Part shown: piece after piece, positions 13,619 through 27,129 of the stretch
Layout of the letters: each line of letters starts with the position of its first letter
Numbering within the stretch: the first letter of the stretch is position 1
Assembly: GCA_900708905.1 (NCBI GenBank)
Contig: CAADRB010000004.1
Span: forward strand, 1,863,685 to 1,927,684
Origin: Hymenolepis diminuta
Lineage: Eukaryota > Platyhelminthes > Cestoda > Cyclophyllidea > Hymenolepididae
Reading direction: 5' to 3'
Length of the DNA stretch: 64,000 bases
The notes under the pieces: model-generated
The model's input: the letters and a program-made list of their open reading frames with translations, nothing else
Databases searched by the model: none
Told to the model about the DNA's origin: nothing
Program-made: the position numbers and the translations under genes

Positions 13619-14907
13619 ATCAGGATGACAATCATCTTCATATCACGTCATATCTCTTGTAAAAGCACGTGTTGTTTTCGTCAACAAAACTTTCACATTC
13701 CTAGCAGCAAAAATCAACTGACTTGCATTTGTTTATCAGTTTACTTATCTCTTATTAAATTTAGTTTTAAAATTCGATACCAATATCCATCTTCTCTTAG
13801 GGAAAAATACCGAAATAATGCAGTTATCAGGCTCTGTTGTTCTAAGATCAATGATGGTACGAGTTTAATGATTTCATTATTGGTCACAGGAAAATAATTG
13901 AATTCCCTTAACCAGAGTCAGCAATTTTAGTGAATATCATCGGCAAATCGCGCACCAGGAATAAGAGTGATGGAGAGATAAGAGCGACAGAGATATAAGG
14001 GTTGGAAAAATAGAGAAAAAGCGTCGGCGCCAAGTGGAAAAACGGGAAAGTGGGGGACTAGCTTTCGTATGATACGCTGAGTTGAGTTGACTGCTTTGAA
14101 AATTTTTTTGGTCGGATAAGCAACAAAAAAATATCTACTCGTTACGGTCAGGAGATATCTGACTACATATCGAGTTTCGAAATTCTCAACATAGTAACTG
14201 GCAAGCACAGAGATAAGAAGCGTGGTCTAGATGAGTCTTTATTAAGGCATATCATATAGATAAGGCAAGTATAAATGAAAGGACATGAAAGATGAAAATA
14301 AGAACTGAGAATTATAAAGTACAGATTGTAAGGGGAAGCGGCTATCATACTTATGACTACAAAACCACCATGAGCGACAGCGACTAATGACAGTATGACG
14401 TGATCTAGCCGATGGTCACTCTGTGCTCTCAGTGCGGTTCTCCCACTGGTCTACTCTGAGTTTAGGTGTGTGCTTCAATTTGGTCTAGCAAGGTTGCGAG
14501 CCATGACTCTAACGTACTTGGGGCAATACTAAGTGCCACCGTGTTATGAAATCAATACTTGATAGTCACATGAGATGAGCAGCCAATAATAGTTGAGAAA
14601 ATTATATTTTTACCTCCTTGATTAGCCTTTGATTAAACAATCGATTTATTTATATAAGAAAAGAATGTAGGCAAAGCTCAATTTAGGAGGAGTATTAATT
14701 GAATTTTGAATGTTGCATAAACATTCATCTGGGATTTCTGTAATTACTTCGAATTGCATTACAGTACCTGTGATCTTCAATTTGCTCGGTAATTAATAAT
14801 AACATTCTTTCAATCTAAGCCTGTACTTGTATAATGATTCATTATCGTTTTTGCTGTTTTTTCAAACGTCTCCATGTGCTAATAACGTAACACGTACTTG
14901 AATATTT
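13619..14907. other. 3' flank of the ABCG gene
   Basis: No gene recognised. An ATTAAA variant poly(A) signal lies at 13754-13759, about 135 bases after the ABCG stop, and could end that transcript; there is no canonical AATAAA close by. Minus-strand frames at 13927-14208 and 14163-14348 look like chance. The stretch at about 14380-14560 is noticeably less AT-rich than its surroundings and may be a decayed mobile element, but I could not find a second copy. Confidence 0.45.
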
Positions 14908-14990
14908 NNNNNNNNNNNNNNNNNNNNNNNNNNNNNNNNNNNNNNNNNNNNNNNNNNNNNNNNNNNNNNNNNNNNNNNNNNNNNNNNNNN
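14908..14990. other. Assembly gap (83 N)
   Basis: A run of N in the sequence. Confidence 0.99.
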
Positions 14991-15885
14991 ATTTTCTAAT
15001 TTTAATTATTATAGATTCTTAGTATTTGATTAAGGAAGAATGAGGATTCAGAAGAATTTCGATGAATATTCATCAAAGCTCCGTGTTTTACACCGAAAAG
15101 TGCTATTTCTTTAAAAGTCTTGAATTGGGCCATTCCAATCCGTTCATGAATTTCACATCAGTGAACAATCAAAGTTATCGGAACTATATACGAGTAAAAA
15201 CAAAGTTCGACTTATTTTTGGACCTAATGAATCACATACTACACTTCATTTGCCAGTGTGCTATTAGTTTATTATATTTCCCTTACTTTATTACAATTCC
15301 CCGCATGTAATTTTTAATAAATTATCTTTGTATTTTTATTTCCTAAGTAATAATGCATTAACTTCGATCCTTAATCTTATTAATAACAACTATCTTTATA
15401 ATTGATTTCTGGCGGATGATACATCAATAAGCTTTTTTGCTGCAGCTAGGTAATCCTCCTAAGCAGTCCACATAGCGTCTAGCAGAGTCCTCTGCTCCCG
15501 AAATTAGTTAGGCTGCTCCCAAAGTAGCGAGAACAAGAAAGGTGCTGAATGGGGAGGGTTTATTGATCCGTATGTGATGAGATAGTAAGAATTTTAAGCG
15601 AACAGAGCTCCTTATGAGTCGCTATCCACGAGCTTGATCCTCAAATACAAGCAACGCTAAGCTGCAGGGATAGTGACTGCTGATTGGCTGAGAAGGCCTC
15701 TGCACGCGAACTCCACAGATTTCAATGACGAATTTTAACAATAAATAGCAGTTATATATTCTCAGTCGGTTTAAAATAATAATTAATCTAATGGAATTTA
15801 AACTTTAAAACTAAAACTAACAAAATTGGAAGTCAATAAGGCCCTCTTTTTAATCTATTCACAAAGGCATTTACCAGTGATAATG

Positions 15886-16012
15886 TATTCTCTCCCTCAT
15901 AACATACATATTTCTGTGAGAAAAGAAGGGATATAAACTGCAAGGATAGAGAAAAGATATTCATCTGCCTACATAGCATAGACATTCAAGCTGCCACGAG
16001 AGATACATTAAA
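15886..16012 (+). repeat. Dispersed repeat family C, copy 1
   Basis: About 130 bases that align with 17508-17650: attctctccctca, gagaaaagaa, gatataaact, an ctgcctac block and a final agagatacat. The two copies are in direct orientation about 1.6 kb apart. They could be a local duplication or two insertions of one element. Confidence 0.45.
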
Positions 16013-16794
16013 AGGGAATTCCCATAAATGTATTCTCCCATTTACTCTTGAATATCCCGTTGATTAATTTATGCATAAGTTTCCTTACTTGAATGGTTCA
16101 GCCCTCTTAGTCAATTAATGTTGAATGGATAATTAGTTGTAACAAAAACCCTTTAGAAAAGTAATTAAATTAATTAAAAATCTTCAGTTAACAAAAAAGC
16201 TGGCCATTTGGAAAAATTTCCATCTTTGACCCCTATTCAGATTGGAAATATTTTAGCAGTTCACCGAACATTATGAAATAAAAAAAAAGGGAATTAAATT
16301 TTAATTTAGTTCGTAAAATGGAATGAATGAACCCTTGTTTTAATTTTTTTCATTTACATTAAAATATTCTTTATTCGGCATGACATTCATTATGAAAGCG
16401 TACTAAAATGGGTCTGAGAAGGACTGATCTTGTTTAAATAATGTGTTCAAGAGCGCAGTTCTCAAACAAGAACGGATATGGCCCGTTTTATCGGAGACCA
16501 ATAAATGAGATTCTTGTTATTTTACGCATTTTGATAGTTGTGAAAATATTTTTTGATTTAAATGAATAACTGAACTAGAAAACCAAGGCGATTGAAAATA
16601 CAAATTGCTTCTTCTGCTGTAAAATAGACATATATTGAATAGCATCTTGTCCTGAAAATCCAAGGGTGAGCTCTATTTGACTAACTACTTATCTAAATAT
16701 TCATGACAAAATATGCAAGCTTTTAACAGCAAACAGACTTGTTTGATTGCTATAATATGCTGAAATTTATATTAAGCAGGCTTAGTGTCGACGG

Positions 16795-16895
16795 TTCCTT
16801 AGAAAGAAGAAGGAAGAAAACCTGAAGCTCTGTTAAGAAAATAATTTCACTTATATGCGGTTGGATGCGTGATAAACGATTGGCTGTCTGGTAGA
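16795..16895 (+). repeat. Dispersed repeat family B, copy 3 (short)
   Basis: The landmarks agaagaaggaagaaaac and gtgataaacgattggctgtc match, in the same order, copies at 31740-31960 (plus) and 33410-33690 (minus). Confidence 0.45.
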
Positions 16896-17507
16896 AGCAC
16901 GAAAGATGTTCGATTAGGCTTTCTGAAAGGAGTATTACGTGAATTCTCTTACGAAGGTAGATAATTGGAGATTACAAAACATATGCATTCATTAATCGAG
17001 TTAAGGAAGGTTTTGTTGGAAAAGTTCACGGCTTCAATAAATTTCTCTCTATTTAGGCAACATTCGTAAGCTTTTTTAAAACATAAACCATTAAAGGCAC
17101 AAACCAAGCTTATAATTTAAGATCTCTGAATTGTGAAATCAACTGAACGAACATTTTAATAATATTGATTACTAATACTTTTGTATTATATGTTAAAATG
17201 TAATTTATTATGAGTAATTGTTTTGTTCTTTTTACATTTAATACGTAATTGAATGCCTACTTAGATTCCAGATCAATTGTGTCAGCTCTTCAAAATATGT
17301 TTATGGAAATAACGGCATTTAATGCTAAAGTAATTGAAGGTTAAGTGATGACATTTGATTTGGTATAAAAATGCCTGATAAACCTGATTAACTTTTAAAT
17401 TTAAGCATATTTCAGTTTGGCCCAAAGGGTGAACAAAATTTAAAATGCTTAAAAGCGTTTAATCACTGTACTCCTCAGAAATACTTTTGATTATTATTGG
17501 CCGAGAG

Positions 17508-17650
17508 GAACTCATTCTCTCCCTCACATAATGCATGAATCCGCGGGAAAAGAAAAGAAAAGAAATAAACGACGAGAACAGAGGGAAGATACACAACTGC
17601 CTATCATGCCTGAATATTTTGTCAGCCATGAGATAAAAGGAAGAGAAATG
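17508..17650 (+). repeat. Dispersed repeat family C, copy 2
   Basis: Second copy of the element at 15886-16012, with attctctccctcacataatg, gggaaaagaa, agaaataaac, agggaagatac, ctgcctatcat and gagataaaagg. A short agaaa tandem run enlarges this copy slightly. Confidence 0.45.
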
Positions 17651-20600
17651 AATATTATTATATCCTATTAATTATACTGAATGCCATTCCATGTTATAAT
17701 ATTAAATAAATTAATTTGACGGATTTTCTTTAACCATCTATTTAAACGAAATTGTCCTTTAAAGAAATGCCCATGAGTATATCGCTCCTTTTAAATTATG
17801 AGTGAAAAAATTATTTGCTTCACGAAATCTTCGCGACAAAATATCTATGGATTTTCCTCATTTCTAAGTCAAAGACTCACTATTGTTGAGACTTAGTTGA
17901 TTTCTCGATTGCATTACTCGAGAAGATAAACGGTTCTTCGTTTTAGCATTTGAATAAACAAGCTGTACAAGTTTTCACTTTTCATTAAGCTTGACCCTCT
18001 TTAAGGAAAACCATAAGAGTGCAAGGTTTTTTCAAACTCGAAATCAATAAATTGTAATTCAAAAGAATTTCTGAGTGATGTTTGCAAGACAACTGCAAAG
18101 TAACTCCTTATAAAAATCTCCAAACTTTCCATGCTCAAGTATCGAATGCCAAGTTATCAACGCAATAATAAGTTCGGAAACCAGTTGGTGGAACTCAAAG
18201 GTTAAAATGGCTACTTTAAGTATATTTGCTCCTATTCGTGCGAAGATGCTCAATACTTGTCATTAGAAGGTAGGAGCACAAGTTCTGTAATAAAGAGTGA
18301 CTGAAAACTTGTTAAAATGTCGAATTTTAAATGATTTGCCGTCTAAAATGTGTTTTTAATACATGTCTTATATTCTAAAAATAGAGAATCAATGCAATAT
18401 CACCTAAATTCCAGAGATTTTGAAATTTCAGAATTTGAACTAAGGTATCACACTGATAAATCAATATCCCTATATGTTTGCCAGCAATTTTTAATTAACC
18501 ATAAAAAAACCACATATAATTTTTTTGTAAAAGACTCCCTAAAATATCAAAAAATTAAACGGGTAAGATAGCAAATAGGAAAGAAGTCCTTCACACAGAG
18601 TAATTGGCACAGTTCTCAAACAGAATCAAGCATGACCGAATACACTGTAATGAAATGGAAATATTACAATTATTTTAATATACTTACCCGCAATGTATTA
18701 TATATGGAAACAAATATCTGCAAAATACAGGAGGGTAAATGCATAAGGGAAAGAAATTTGATGGTTCTGTTCCACATTGGGCCAAATAAAGGAAATCACT
18801 TAAGAAGGATGTTTTCTGAGAAAGCGTCATAAGGAAGGATAAATTTCCGTGACGGACTTTATACCAGCGACACGGAGACATGATAAGAACGAGGAATTTC
18901 GTTGATTAGTGACGCTGAAGATGATTAGAATCTGCTCACATTATATGTATGTATTTGCAAATATTTAAAAATGGGATAATTTGGAATGCAAATTAATTAT
19001 TAGAAATATGCAGACCAATTGCCACAAATATTTCTGTTCTCCAAATGGTGATGATCTAACGATGAACTAATCTAGCCTTGAGTTCCCCCTGTGCGTATCA
19101 TATGCTTAATAATGTCCACAAGTCAGCTACAGATTATGAGAATTAAAAGTCAGCATATTAATTAGACCTATGAGGAAGGAAGCTGGACCTCCATGATTGT
19201 GGAAGTTAAACGTGTAATCGAAATAGCTTAGTCATCTCTAGAGTCCAAAATATCATATTATATCAGTTCAGAAATGCCTTGTCCAAAAGCTGGGAGTCGC
19301 CATATGTGCACAGAGGGAGCTGAAAGAAGTTGCTGGAGTTGAAGACAGATAGAATAATCTTCTGCTGAGCCATGATAGAAGCGAAAAAACAGACCAATCA
19401 TGTTGAAAGAGAAACTTTCTCTCACTATTGATTTATTAAGGACATTTTCTTCAATTCATCTTCGTTCAAAGTAATGAGCATTTGTATAGGAAATCAAAGT
19501 TTATACCAAATTTAATCGTTTTCCGTTAAAATTGATTGTAATTTAATTCGTTTGTTGGCAAACATTCTAAAATCTAAATTCTCTGTAAATTGTACGCCTC
19601 AAATTTATTTAAACTATCACCACACAAAATAACAACCGAATGTTGTATAGCTGATGGGTTTTTTAGGATAAAAATTACGGAATAATTAATTCCGTAAATA
19701 TAATTTATTAACCACTGGTCTAAGTACTCCTGAAAATAATGAGATTTTAACAGCAGGTAAATATAATAATTATCGATTTATTTAGTAATAATTTTCATTT
19801 GGAGATGCCTTGAGATTATTGGACCAACCTAAATTATCGAAATAAGCCAAATTACTGGGCAATTTAGTAAATATATCAAAATGCCGACAGGTAAGCCCAG
19901 TTAGTGCTTTATAGGGTCAAGGCTTTTGGAACGTTATCGCGTTATCTATGCGTTATTCCTGAATTTGAGATACTACTCTGTGAAATTACATTCCGGCGTT
20001 TTACTCAATTGGATGATATTTGTATTATTTTCATACTATTATAGCTAAGGGATTAGATAAGATTACTATATTTAAAAAATCTGACCATTGCAAGAAATAC
20101 GTTGTAATTGGTTAAGTATATGCAAAAATTGTATGGTAATGGTTATTTCGTTAAAAAGCATTTAGATAATTTCAAACAATATGTACGACAGAGTCTAAAA
20201 TAGACCATTAATTAAAAGACCAGTTGAAGTAAAGTGTTTGCACTGGTTTTTTTCGTGTAATTGGATGCTGGATGTTTAACATAAAATATAATATTTCCGA
20301 CAGTTCAATAGGTGTATATTTATAAATTTAGTAATATGCAGCCAACCGACAAGCCATGGTTGATTTGGAATTCCATAGACATATAATTCTTCAGTATTCT
20401 CGCATTATTCCATCCATCTGCTGATCTTCATAAGTAAATGCAAGTAGTTATCACAATATCGAACCTAAATTATAGCAAGTTTTTATAATAACCAGTACGC
20501 CAACTTAATGCCGACAAATCGCAATATTTATACTCGGAAATATCCTTTCATTTGAATAAATAGGCGGTTCTTTCGGTACTTTGCCCTCTAATTGAAGGTA

Positions 20601-21589
20601 CTTATCAACCCTCAAAGCTTAACCATTAAAACACAAAAGAAGTTATTTAAACTTCATTATTATAAAAGGCAAAAACAAATATCTACATTTATATGTTTTG
20701 TGAGATTAGATTATCGATGTATTTCATTGTTAAACCTCTCATGTATTAAGTTTCACTCACGTCCACCTATAACTCAACCCTCGATCTGTAGGTTGGTTAT
20801 CAATTTTCCCCGTAACCGAACTCGATGACATTGAACTTTACTCCGCAATTTTTCTCTGTTCCATCCAAACATCAGTTTTTAGCTTATTAACCTAAAAACT
20901 CTGATTAATGAAATTATCTGGACATGAGATAGAGTCTTCAGCATTACGTTCACAGAGTATATAGAAGTAGACTCTAAAATTAGCAGAAGTGACTCCCGGA
21001 ATTAACGATTTCTGCATAACCAAAGTCGAGATTGGCGTCTCGTCAATTGTTTAAAAGATGAATTGCCTGGAAATAAAGGCATGAATAGAAAAGTTACGGT
21101 GATTTAAAACAGAGATGTTGTTATTCGATCTTCTAACAAACCAGAGAGAGAATTTTCAATCTCGTAATGTAAAGTTCGTAAATTTCAGGAAGGCAACAGC
21201 TCACTACGTTTACCCTACTTTTAGTTGATTCTTTCTAAGCTGTAGCTGCTGTTCTGCAGAAGAAAATGAAAAAATATAACCCTGAAGGCACCAATTGTAG
21301 CGAGCTTCTCATATTGTCATACATTAAATTACCATATTTACCTTTCATAAGTGCACCCTGAAAGGGAATATTTTATGCCTAGTTCAACGTTTAAATGAAC
21401 AAGTTCATTAAAACACATGTATGCACATTGTCATTTAAGATAAAATTAATGGACGCAATAAACAAGAGTGAATGTCATGCAATAATGCAACTTACTAGTA
21501 TTACTCTTCATGTGCGTGGGTTTTATAAGAAGGCAAAAACAAAAGGTCACTTTGTGTTTCAAATTACATTACTGTATGACAATAGTAAC
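17651..21589. other. No gene recognised
   Basis: AT-rich sequence. Open frames at 18059-18253, 18350-18571, 18632-18832 and 20592-20828 are short, low in complexity and match no family I recognise. A somewhat GC-richer patch near 19290-19420 could be an old insertion. Confidence 0.5.
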
Positions 21590-21696
21590 TAACGGACATG
21601 GGCACGGTCGCATAACGACCTCCCTATTGCTTCCAAATAAAATGAATCTGGTGCTCATGATGGGCAATAAAGACTTTTGGATGGATGGATGGATGA
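21590..21696 (+). mobile_element. Probable 3' tail of a non-LTR retrotransposon
   Basis: A locally GC-richer stretch ends in caataaagacttttgg followed directly by a four-unit TGGA/GGAT array at about 21679-21695. Short tandem tails directly after an aataaag-type end are characteristic of RTE- and CR1-like non-LTR elements, which are common in flatworms. No reverse-transcriptase sequence is attached, so this would be a 5'-truncated dead copy. The assignment is by form alone; a chance microsatellite cannot be excluded. Confidence 0.35.
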
Positions 21697-21699
21697 GGG

Positions 21700-24600
21700 A
21701 AGAGCTTATTTACTTCCTGAAATAAAGTAGTTCTACTTTCGATAATTGATGCAAATTGAAATAAACTTATTTTAAAAACTGAATTAACTTTAGAAAATGT
21801 CTCTTTAATTTAACTTGTTAATTGGATCCTAATGTAAAATTACAGTATTTTAAAAGAGCTCGAAATCTGTTCGTAAAGGTAATTTTATTAAATTAGACTA
21901 GAACTTATGATCCTTTTAAGGCGAACTATGCATAAGAGTTTTTCTTGAGTGACTAATTTTTAACCCCTTACACTGTTTTACACTCTCTTTGCAGTTTAGT
22001 CCGACCTTCCAATAAATATAACATGGAAAGGTATAAATTTCTCTGTCCGATCGTCCTCTTATCGAAATATTATTGTTAGCTCCAAGCAGATTAAGACTGA
22101 TTTACTTCGATCTCTTGATAGATATCTTGGAGCAATAGTATTTTTAAAGCAAACCAAGAACAAATCATAACGTGCGCCTGAAAATAAATGGACAATGAAT
22201 AATTTCCTAATTTGTGCTCACTTACAAATTTTAGCAATTAAAACCGGACGTTCCCTCGTCTAATTGATTCGGTGTGCTATGAATTTATCAATAAACTGAC
22301 TATTACCTAAGACAAGTAAAATTCAGATTTATTATTTTCTGTTTGAATTGAAGGGAACGATTGCCGTTGGCTTTTAAATCAATTAGACTGATTCTTCTCC
22401 GTGCTTACTTTTAATTAAAGGATCACTCAACCTTTGATAGAAAAGTTGATTTTTTTTCAACATGGAATGACACGAGTAAAGTCCAAGAAAAATGGCCACA
22501 AAATCTCATCTCTTAATGAAAATTGATAGAGGGGAAATATGAAGTGATTATAAAATGTCAATTTACTTCGAATGCTCTATTGATTAAATTTTGAATCTAA
22601 TCACATTTGCTTTATGATCATTTTTTATAAAATTCTAAAATTTTCGAAAGGATTTATTTGTGCAAACGCTAAACTGATATCCTTATAAATTTATGGCTGA
22701 TAAAGTCTTCATTCTGGCTAATTTGATCTATTCAAAAGACTACTTTTATAAAATGACGTGGCAGAAACGTTTTATTCTGTGATTTCTTCTTTTCAAAAGT
22801 TCCATTTATCGTTTGAAGTCCACTGGAATTTCGGTTGTGATTGCTGCTACCTTCTTTCTTACATAAGATCTCAAAAATTGGGAGTTGAAATTAAAACCAG
22901 ATATTATTTTCATGGAAAAATAATAAATGTCCTTAATCCGATACTTCATAAACTAAAGCAAAAGAAACCCTTGGAACTGTGGTAACTACGCTCACTGACT
23001 CAGAGGTCTGCTCGGTCTCTATGTACCGTGTAGTTACTCACTAGTACCTTTGCCCAGATTGCCAGCATCCCATCTATGAACAAAGAACGCGAAATCTGTC
23101 AACCGCCTTATTGTACTTCACTTCACCTGTTTCTCTAACTTCGGGTTGTCTTTGCTCAGTGCTTCACCTTCCGCTTTCCTCCCAATTCTTCTTTCCACTC
23201 CTTTCTCCATTCTCCTCACATTCGTTTCCTATTATCTAATATACACGTGATTATATTTAACTCTTAGTCTTCTCACTCAGAAAAAGACTGATGTATCCAG
23301 TTAGCCTTAAGAAGGTTGTTATTCCTTTGATAGGATATTTCACCTAATTTGGACCTACTGATAACTTTACTATCAGGGTCAGGGCTATTTTATTACCATA
23401 TATTCTTATAAGATTGCTACCTAAATAGCTAGAAGGCGGTTACTTGATACTGACATGAATTTTTAAGCAAATTGGTGTTTGAAATTTTGATTCTGTATTT
23501 CAGTCAAATCAATAAGGTATGTATTCGTTTCGCAAGGAGTGTTTGACTTCATTACCAATATTTCATCATGGGTGTCTTCGGGGGAGAACAAGAATACATT
23601 CTCACTGCAGATTTGTCAAGCAAGATCTGACATTAAAAGCTGCAACAAATAGTTAGCTTGCGTTTTATGGTTGGGTTAAAAAAATTGTTGTCAACAATAT
23701 AAAATCTTCAACTACCTCTAATAAAGTCTCAATAATTCAATTTGTCGCAAGATTTTACGAAGAGAACTACGTTAACAAAGATAAATGACTCCTTTACATA
23801 AACAATATCGAGCTAACAATGCTCACTAGAAAATACAACATCTGATGGGCTACTGGTGATTTATCCATCGATATTATTTCTGTTAACTCCGTAGTAACAT
23901 TCTTTAGCAGCAGCCTGATTTTCTATGCATTGAAATACATTGTTGCAAGTATGTTATATTAATCGAATCAATTATCATATAATATTTAATATTTCGAATA
24001 CTCTTTTGAATCCCATTCATTCCCTTCTTAAAAGATTTTGTTTTTAAGGGGGTTTATAGAAATGAGCTGATTTTGAATTGTAAAAGGCGTAAACGAAATA
24101 AGTCGGACATTGGTAATAAACAAGCTACATTTCAATAAATAAAAAATAAGAAAAGTCTGATTTAATTAAGTGCATACATAACTCAAGATAACCTGCAATA
24201 TTTGGTAGAAACCGAAAAAATTTTTTACTATTTTAGCATCTAACGCAGCGGTGTTTATTGCCGGAAACATGATAGCATCGTTTATACCCCAAGTTCTAAG
24301 TTGATAGAAGATACTTCTGCGTCATTGCTAGGATTAAAGCATGAAAAGTGGAGTTTATTCAAATTTTGTGATGTTTAACATCACGAACTTTCAAAATGAT
24401 ACATTTTACAGTTAGATAGTTCCTAGGGATATGAGAAACTAAATTTTAAGGAAAGTGTAATATGTCTAAGTAATTTAATTTCAAATTGTTAGATATAAAG
24501 TATCAAAAAAGCACATTAATATTCTTCAGTCAGTCTTTCACTATTACATACAACAATTGGAAACACTATTATATATTTGATAAAAATACAACAGAGCAAC

Positions 24601-26935
24601 TTTGAAATCCCCAAAGAATTCGATTAATTTTTCGGGTAGTGTCTTATTTCCTACATGTAAACTATTGAGAATTATGCAAAACGACCTCATCTTATAGTTG
24701 CGGGGTCAGTGCAAATATCTTGTCGTGGACAGTAGAGATGTTAATGAAGAGACAAGAATTCAAGTGCCTAAACACAACAGATGGAAATATTTCTCATATT
24801 AACGCGGATTTTAGAAACAAACTTTATGTATTTTTATTTTATCGACACAAAAATTAGATGTACAATTTCACTTTCCTACGGTGATAACAGAGTTACTGGA
24901 CATTACAATAGACTCTATATTTTTTCTCATGAAATAAGAAAGTCTCAAGATAAGTTTACCTGAAACAAAATCAAATGAGCAAAAGATTTTATTTCTGCAT
25001 TCACATTCCACATTAGCACTGCACTAAAACTATCTAATTAAGCTCTAAAGATCCCATATATATTATTTCCTCAAGTCACGAAAACATCATCTTCATTCTT
25101 TCAGCTTAAAGTCTCCTTTGTTTAATCAATGTGTATGATATTGTTTCGTTTGTAAAAATTCAAAATCTTGCACATTTAATTGGCGAAAATTCCAAGCCAA
25201 TATTAAGTGGATATTCATTCTTTTATAAAATGACTGTAAAAAGAAACGAATGAATTACTGTGAAAGGACCTACTACCCAATTAAATCAGCTCTGAACTCA
25301 TAAAAATTGATCTTTGGATATTAAATATTACAAAGTAAACGCATGTCTTAACGGACGTCTTAAAGTGGACACTGTAATTCAAGAAATAAGACTCTTGAAA
25401 TCCTGAAATCTTGAAATCTATTTTATCTCTTTCTGGGCCGTTTGTTATTTCTTCGTGTGTTTAGGTAGTTTTTAACTCTTAAAACTTGTGAAAAGTTTCT
25501 GTACAGCTATGTGTAATATTATCGTTTTATAATCTATTGAAAGTGGTATGAGCTTAGCTATACAAAAGTAGTTATTTAGAGCATTAAAAAATTCCTCTAG
25601 TAACTTCATTTTTTTTAATTTCGGATTTAAAAATAAATCAAACTCAAATTAATGTCTTACACTTTGTCGGCCAAAGCGCTTATTTCTAACCTGCCAACAC
25701 GATGGCTTTGAATTTATTTCGATAGACTGATTTGAAATGAATAAGTTAAATTTGAAAAATGCTCGGAATTTACTCTTCCTTAAATTTTAAAGTAAAAGAG
25801 TTCCTAAACTCAATGTTAAAATTTAAACAATGCTTTATTGACAGCTCCTGCTTCAAATCTTTTGATCTATTTATTTAAATGTTACAGTCTGGACGCAAAG
25901 CGAATGACTATGTTAATTCCTGCATTTGAACAGAATACAAGATGGGAGATAAGAGAAATGCATTTGAATGTAAATCTTTGCCCGCGAAAATCAATATCTA
26001 CTACAATTTTTACCCACTTGCCTCCAAAGGTAAGTAGGTAAAGACTGTCAACAGTCTTAAGGATTGTAGTATTAATACTACTGTGGTCCTGACCGCAACC
26101 TGGGGTTGTGTAGAATTCTTTATTTTATATCTGAAATCCTTCCCTCATTTAAAAATATATGTAAATTCCTGTACCTTCTGTTCATATTGTCTCCTCTATG
26201 CAATCTTTTGTTAAAATTTAACAAATATCCAAAAACATCCTTCAGAGAAGTCTTCCCATATAACTACGAAGTGTGTGCTTAACTTCTGCAAAAGTCATAA
26301 AATGAAACGTGGAACGATATTCAAAACATCATTGAGATCCTAATTACCATAAATGGAGGCATTTAAAATTGATAGAACAATTCTATTTTGATTACAAATA
26401 GTTTTCTGTTGGTTATTATTTTATTAAGATATTAACATTATGCACTTTTTGATAATCAGCTTTAATTTGGAGGTATGTTCTATCTCATCCCGCATTAGTA
26501 TCTGGAAAACTGGGATGTCGAGCTTGTTGATCGTAAAAGAAAGTTATTTTTGAAGACCATTAGTAATTTTTATTTTTTGCCAATGAAAATAGTAATTTAT
26601 CCCTTATCCACGTTATCTTCAGTTGCTTATAGATTCGTAAACAAACGTGTTGTCTTCTTTGCTTAGATATCTGTATGACTCATTCCATCAGCCTTTAATC
26701 GGCCTACCGGTTTCCATCACCATCCAACAACTGCATTATGAGCTCTACTCTTCCACAGAATAATTATTTAATCTCGTTGGTCAAAAGATTGCTCTTTGTT
26801 CTTTCCTTATAAAAATTTTCTGCTATCGATTCTGTCTCATTCCTTTCTTCTAAATTCATGCAATTAGAAGGAGAACAGCTTAGTTAACATCCTCCATCAT
26901 AGCCAGTAACTTCTAATTCAGCCTGGAGTTCATGT
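21700..26935. other. No gene recognised; pyrimidine-rich island at about 23090-23290
   Basis: No exon could be supported. A stretch around 22980-23290 stands out as C+T-rich and less AT-rich than its flanks (for example ttcctcccaattcttctttc). It lacks an adjacent reading frame, so whether it is a promoter, a repeat or neither is unknown. Confidence 0.45.
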
Positions 26936-27097
26936 TTAGAATATCTCATATTCTAGCTTCTCATTGGCCATTGTTGCTTGTGTACTGATAAGCAATACCT
27001 TACTGGGCTGGTGAGGATATTCATTTAGCCATTTTGCCAATTCCGAAGTGACAATTTGCTTGGTTGCTTTCAATTTACATCTTCTAAGCTACAGCTT
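26936..27097 (-). other. Possible isolated exon or decayed coding fragment
   Basis: On the minus strand, about 50 codons are open from a TAG that could double as a splice acceptor to a TAA at 26936-26938. The reading includes ELAKWLNEYPHQPSKVLLIS and looks more protein-like than neighbouring frames. Downstream short open patches in other frames (for example HELQAELEVTGYD) suggest a degraded coding sequence. I do not recognise the family; a loose resemblance to dynein heavy-chain stem text is too weak to call. Confidence 0.2.
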
Positions 27098-27129
27098 CTA
27101 CATGCAAAAGATGATCTATCGAATAATAG

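Noticed and set aside
26936..27097. Dynein heavy-chain pseudogene
   Set aside because: Resemblance is limited to a WxxxYPxQ-type pattern over a few residues, which is too little to name the family.
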